This document shows positions 61,678 through 64,000 of a stretch of 64,000 nt of DNA, piece by piece. The DNA comes from Ciborinia camelliae (taxonomy: Eukaryota; Ascomycota; Leotiomycetes; Helotiales; Sclerotiniaceae). Position numbers and translations under genes: made by a program. Below the pieces are notes generated by a model. The model did no database searches. It was not told where the DNA came from and was given only the letters and a program-made list of their open reading frames with translations. Each line of letters begins with the position of its first letter. Within the stretch, counting starts at the first letter, position 1. The DNA is taken from NCBI GenBank assembly GCA_025890175.1, contig JANPYM010000008.1, positions 859,337 through 923,336 of the forward strand, given 5' to 3'.

Positions 61678-62511
61678 ATGTACCAATGCATTATCTTCTC
61701 TTCCAGTTCCTCTGCGATGGCATCTCTGGAACCTGAAGGCCTACAGCGAACCGGATCAGAAGAGGAGCTACTGGAAAGGTTGTCCCACGTGGTGGAAATT
61801 TCAGAAGAGGATCGTGTATTTCCACCAGAGAAACATTTTATACCTCTGACCAACGATTTTGACCCTTCTCATTCCAACCACAAGGAAGTAAAGCCTCCAG
61901 CTCCGCCAAAGCTACATATTCCACCACCAACTTACTTTCCGTCTGAATTTTCTATCGATTCTGCAAAATTGTTCGCTCCTTCTACTCAACCTTTATCCGC
62001 GCGGGTATCAAGATGTCTGTCACCTAAGCAACTTGATTCAAGCCAAGAGGAGATAACAGAATTCCCGGAAACATCGTACGATAATACCGCTCACGATGTA
62101 TTTACAGACCCACGACCTGTAACACCACTTGGAGTACTGAATCCACCATTTCCATATCCTGACGAAGATCATGGTTTGTCGGATCCATTGTTTAAACCGG
62201 GTGTATACCTTGGAACACTCAGGCAGCCAGATCGTAAGGCTGACGAGAGGAATGTCGTTTATGCAACTATCAGTGAGAAGGCCGTTTCTCGCAGCTGGAT
62301 TTCTCCCATTGTACTGACCGCCCACAAAACCAACAAGTATGGACAACACTGTAAACTTAACCGACACCCAAGAGTTAAGTTTGAAGAAATCGAATTTCGA
62401 GAAGACCTCAAGAATAAGTGCCAGACGTATGAAGCAATGAGAGAACTTGTTGAACGCAGGATTGGTGGATGGTATGAAACATATGAGGTTCGTTATGCGA
62501 GGACATCATGA
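61678..62511 (+). CDS. Uncharacterised proline-rich protein
   Basis: A single open frame of 277 residues, or 264 if translation starts at ATG 61717 (MASLEPEGLQRTGSEEELLERLSHVVEI); the inner ATG is preferred because the preceding codons are Ser-rich and nondescript. There is no signal peptide or membrane helix. The N-terminal half is disordered-looking and Pro/Ser-rich (KPPAPPKLHIPPPTYFP, TDPRPVTPLGVLNPPFPYPDEDHG). The C-terminal about 90 residues look folded, with alternating hydrophobics and a charged helix: ISPIVLTAHKTNKYGQHCKL, VKFEEIEFREDLKNKCQTYEAMRELVERRIGGWYETYEVRYA. I do not recognise the family. Codon use and length are coherent with a real gene. It may be lineage-specific. Confidence 0.65.
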   Translation: MYQCIIFSSSSSAMASLEPEGLQRTGSEEELLERLSHVVEISEEDRVFPPEKHFIPLTNDFDPSHSNHKEVKPPAPPKLHIPPPTYFPSEFSIDSAKLFAPSTQPLSARVSRCLSPKQLDSSQEEITEFPETSYDNTAHDVFTDPRPVTPLGVLNPPFPYPDEDHGLSDPLFKPGVYLGTLRQPDRKADERNVVYATISEKAVSRSWISPIVLTAHKTNKYGQHCKLNRHPRVKFEEIEFREDLKNKCQTYEAMRELVERRIGGWYETYEVRYARTS

Positions 62512-64000
62512 TCAAGAACAATCTGCAGATTGCTCCTTGAAACCCGGGTAAAGCCACTGGCAAAACATTTATTAGGTAGTATTCTCAAGTGCCAATCGAT
62601 TCAGATGTCCTACTGGGCTCGTGGATGCCGTCTCTAGTGCTGATACTTTGAGACCACAGAAGATTGGAATGGAAATACTCGGCATTGGAACGGTCTTTCA
62701 TATTCTCCGCATATAACTTTGCTTACACTTTCCCGATCATAGATGTGGAGATCTACTCAGCTCTTGAAAGGCTTCGTTCGATAGGGATTAGACACAACAA
62801 GGAAGGGGTATTGCTCAACATGGGAAAAACCTTGTGTTGGGCATTCCCACCGCTTGGGTATCACAAGGTGAGGAAGCAACTGAACAAGACTTTATGAAAA
62901 GGGCAGGCATGAAACAATACTTTTTGTCAAAATACAAATGCAATGAAATGTGATACTGTGTCGTAATTTTCGAGGGAACAAGAGTATGATGTCGCCTGAT
63001 GTGGAATGGGTGTCACTCCTGCGTCAATTTGGCGAGGAAGATGGGATTCTGTACGGAAAAGGGGGAGATGAGGCTTCGGGAAATCCTCATCATAGCCATA
63101 AGCTCAATCTTGAGTAACCTTATTATCTCAAATGCAAATCCCAAATCTTGTCCGAAAGATAGTAGTTCATCAGATACTGCATATAATAATGTGATATATA
63201 TGTGACCTCCCATCCAACCTACAAGACACTAGCATTTCAAATGTCTTGTATTGCGTCAGACTTTTGAATAGACATGCAACAGAAAGATGCTCTTATGTAA
63301 CGTAACGTAGTTTGGGTTACCAGATAGCTCACTAGTTATCTTTTGCTTAAGAAGCTACCTACTACTTATTGCTCATCAGCTGTTCCCCATTTACTAATAA
63401 ATCCAGACTTGTGAAACTCCAAGGCATAGATACCTACCTAGTAACCTTGAGGTATCTAGGTAATCCTCATCCCCTTTTATATCTTGATATCAATGCGAAT
63501 AACCTATGGTGGATACCTTTCGCAATGCAAATCACTTTGACACGATTGGCCCGGACCCAATCCATTAACGTTACACAGTACTCCGTCGGGATATAATGCC
63601 CCACCCCTTATCGCGGGGCAAGGACGGGAGTCTACAGGTAAATAAAAGTTCCCGAGGTCCTGTCTGGTATGTAGAAACACGCGACGCCTTTAGCATCTAT
63701 TTACAAAATCGATGACTGATGACTGATGACTGATGCTTTATGCTTTATCTTGAGAAGCGCCAATGATTGAATTTTCCTACTGCACTATTCTACACTACAC
63801 TCCCCCTTACCCGGTAATCCAATCACGCGCTGAAATTGAGGATAAGTGAATTCATTTAAATACCGTGATACATACCTACCCCTCTATACATTTGTTGTCA
63901 GCAAGTGCCACGACTGAGTACTCCTCCAGGATATTCGTGAGCGTATCTATCCATTCATCCTGTTCATCTTGTCGAGTTCTCAATCTTTATCCCAAAGCTA
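62512..64000. other. Right-end stretch, no gene found
   Basis: It contains AT-rich sequence, one TACCTACCTAG run (63431-63441), a GATGACTGATGACT microrepeat (63711-63733) and a GC-rich imperfect palindrome GCCCC..GCGGGGC with two CCCCT-like stress-element words (63598-63620). The last few hundred bases may be the promoter of a gene starting beyond the edge. Confidence 0.45.

Overview
The window is nuclear DNA of a filamentous ascomycete. The genes carry several short introns (about 44-110 nt) with GTANGT-like donors and CTAAC/CTGAC-like branch points. The proteins read are typical of Pezizomycotina, and intergenic DNA is littered with the palindromic string TACCTAGGTA and with microsatellites. 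AT-rich DNA with depleted CpA/TpG but surviving CpG points to repeat-induced point mutation (RIP). The protein flavour fits Leotiomycetes, perhaps the Sclerotiniaceae, but that placement is an impression and not a measurement.

Layout. The left 15 kb is gene-dense. It holds the 5' part of HIR3 (minus, running off the left edge), a divergent membrane-anchored double-domain amidohydrolase (plus), an exomer ChAPs-family gene (minus), a BTB protein (minus) and a VAO/berberine-type FAD oxidoreductase (minus). From 15.4 to 25.5 kb no gene was supported. That stretch holds a 36-bp minisatellite, a perfect 17-bp-arm palindrome, an inverted-repeat element with a GATG duplication, and about 0.9 kb of degenerate hexamer repeat. 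A PHO80-type cyclin (CLG1-like, minus) lies at 25.5-27.5 kb.

From 28 to 47 kb is a gene desert. It is rich in TACCTAGGTA arrays and microsatellites and carries three pogo/Tigger-like TA-flanked inverted-repeat elements. One is a 2.2-kb AT-rich RIP-decayed copy (30862-33106) that contains a GC-rich cluster of hairpins. Another, at 28611-28992, is a short internally deleted, less mutated relative of it.

The right part holds RSC7 (minus), the TOR-pathway kinase SCH9 (plus), a frame-broken Kre9/KNH-like cell-surface gene, ATP14 (F1Fo ATP synthase subunit h, minus) and an unrecognised 264-277-residue protein (plus).

The genes are mostly housekeeping or regulatory (histone-gene regulation, chromatin remodelling, nutrient signalling, secretory cargo sorting, respiration) and do not form an obvious pathway or secondary-metabolite cluster. 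The most unusual material is in the repeats: the hairpin island, the RIP/MITE comparison within one window, and the palindromic elements. Gene models with introns were spliced by eye; phases were checked by hand and are consistent unless stated. The first coding exons of the cyclin, SCH9 and the FAD oxidoreductase remain uncertain.
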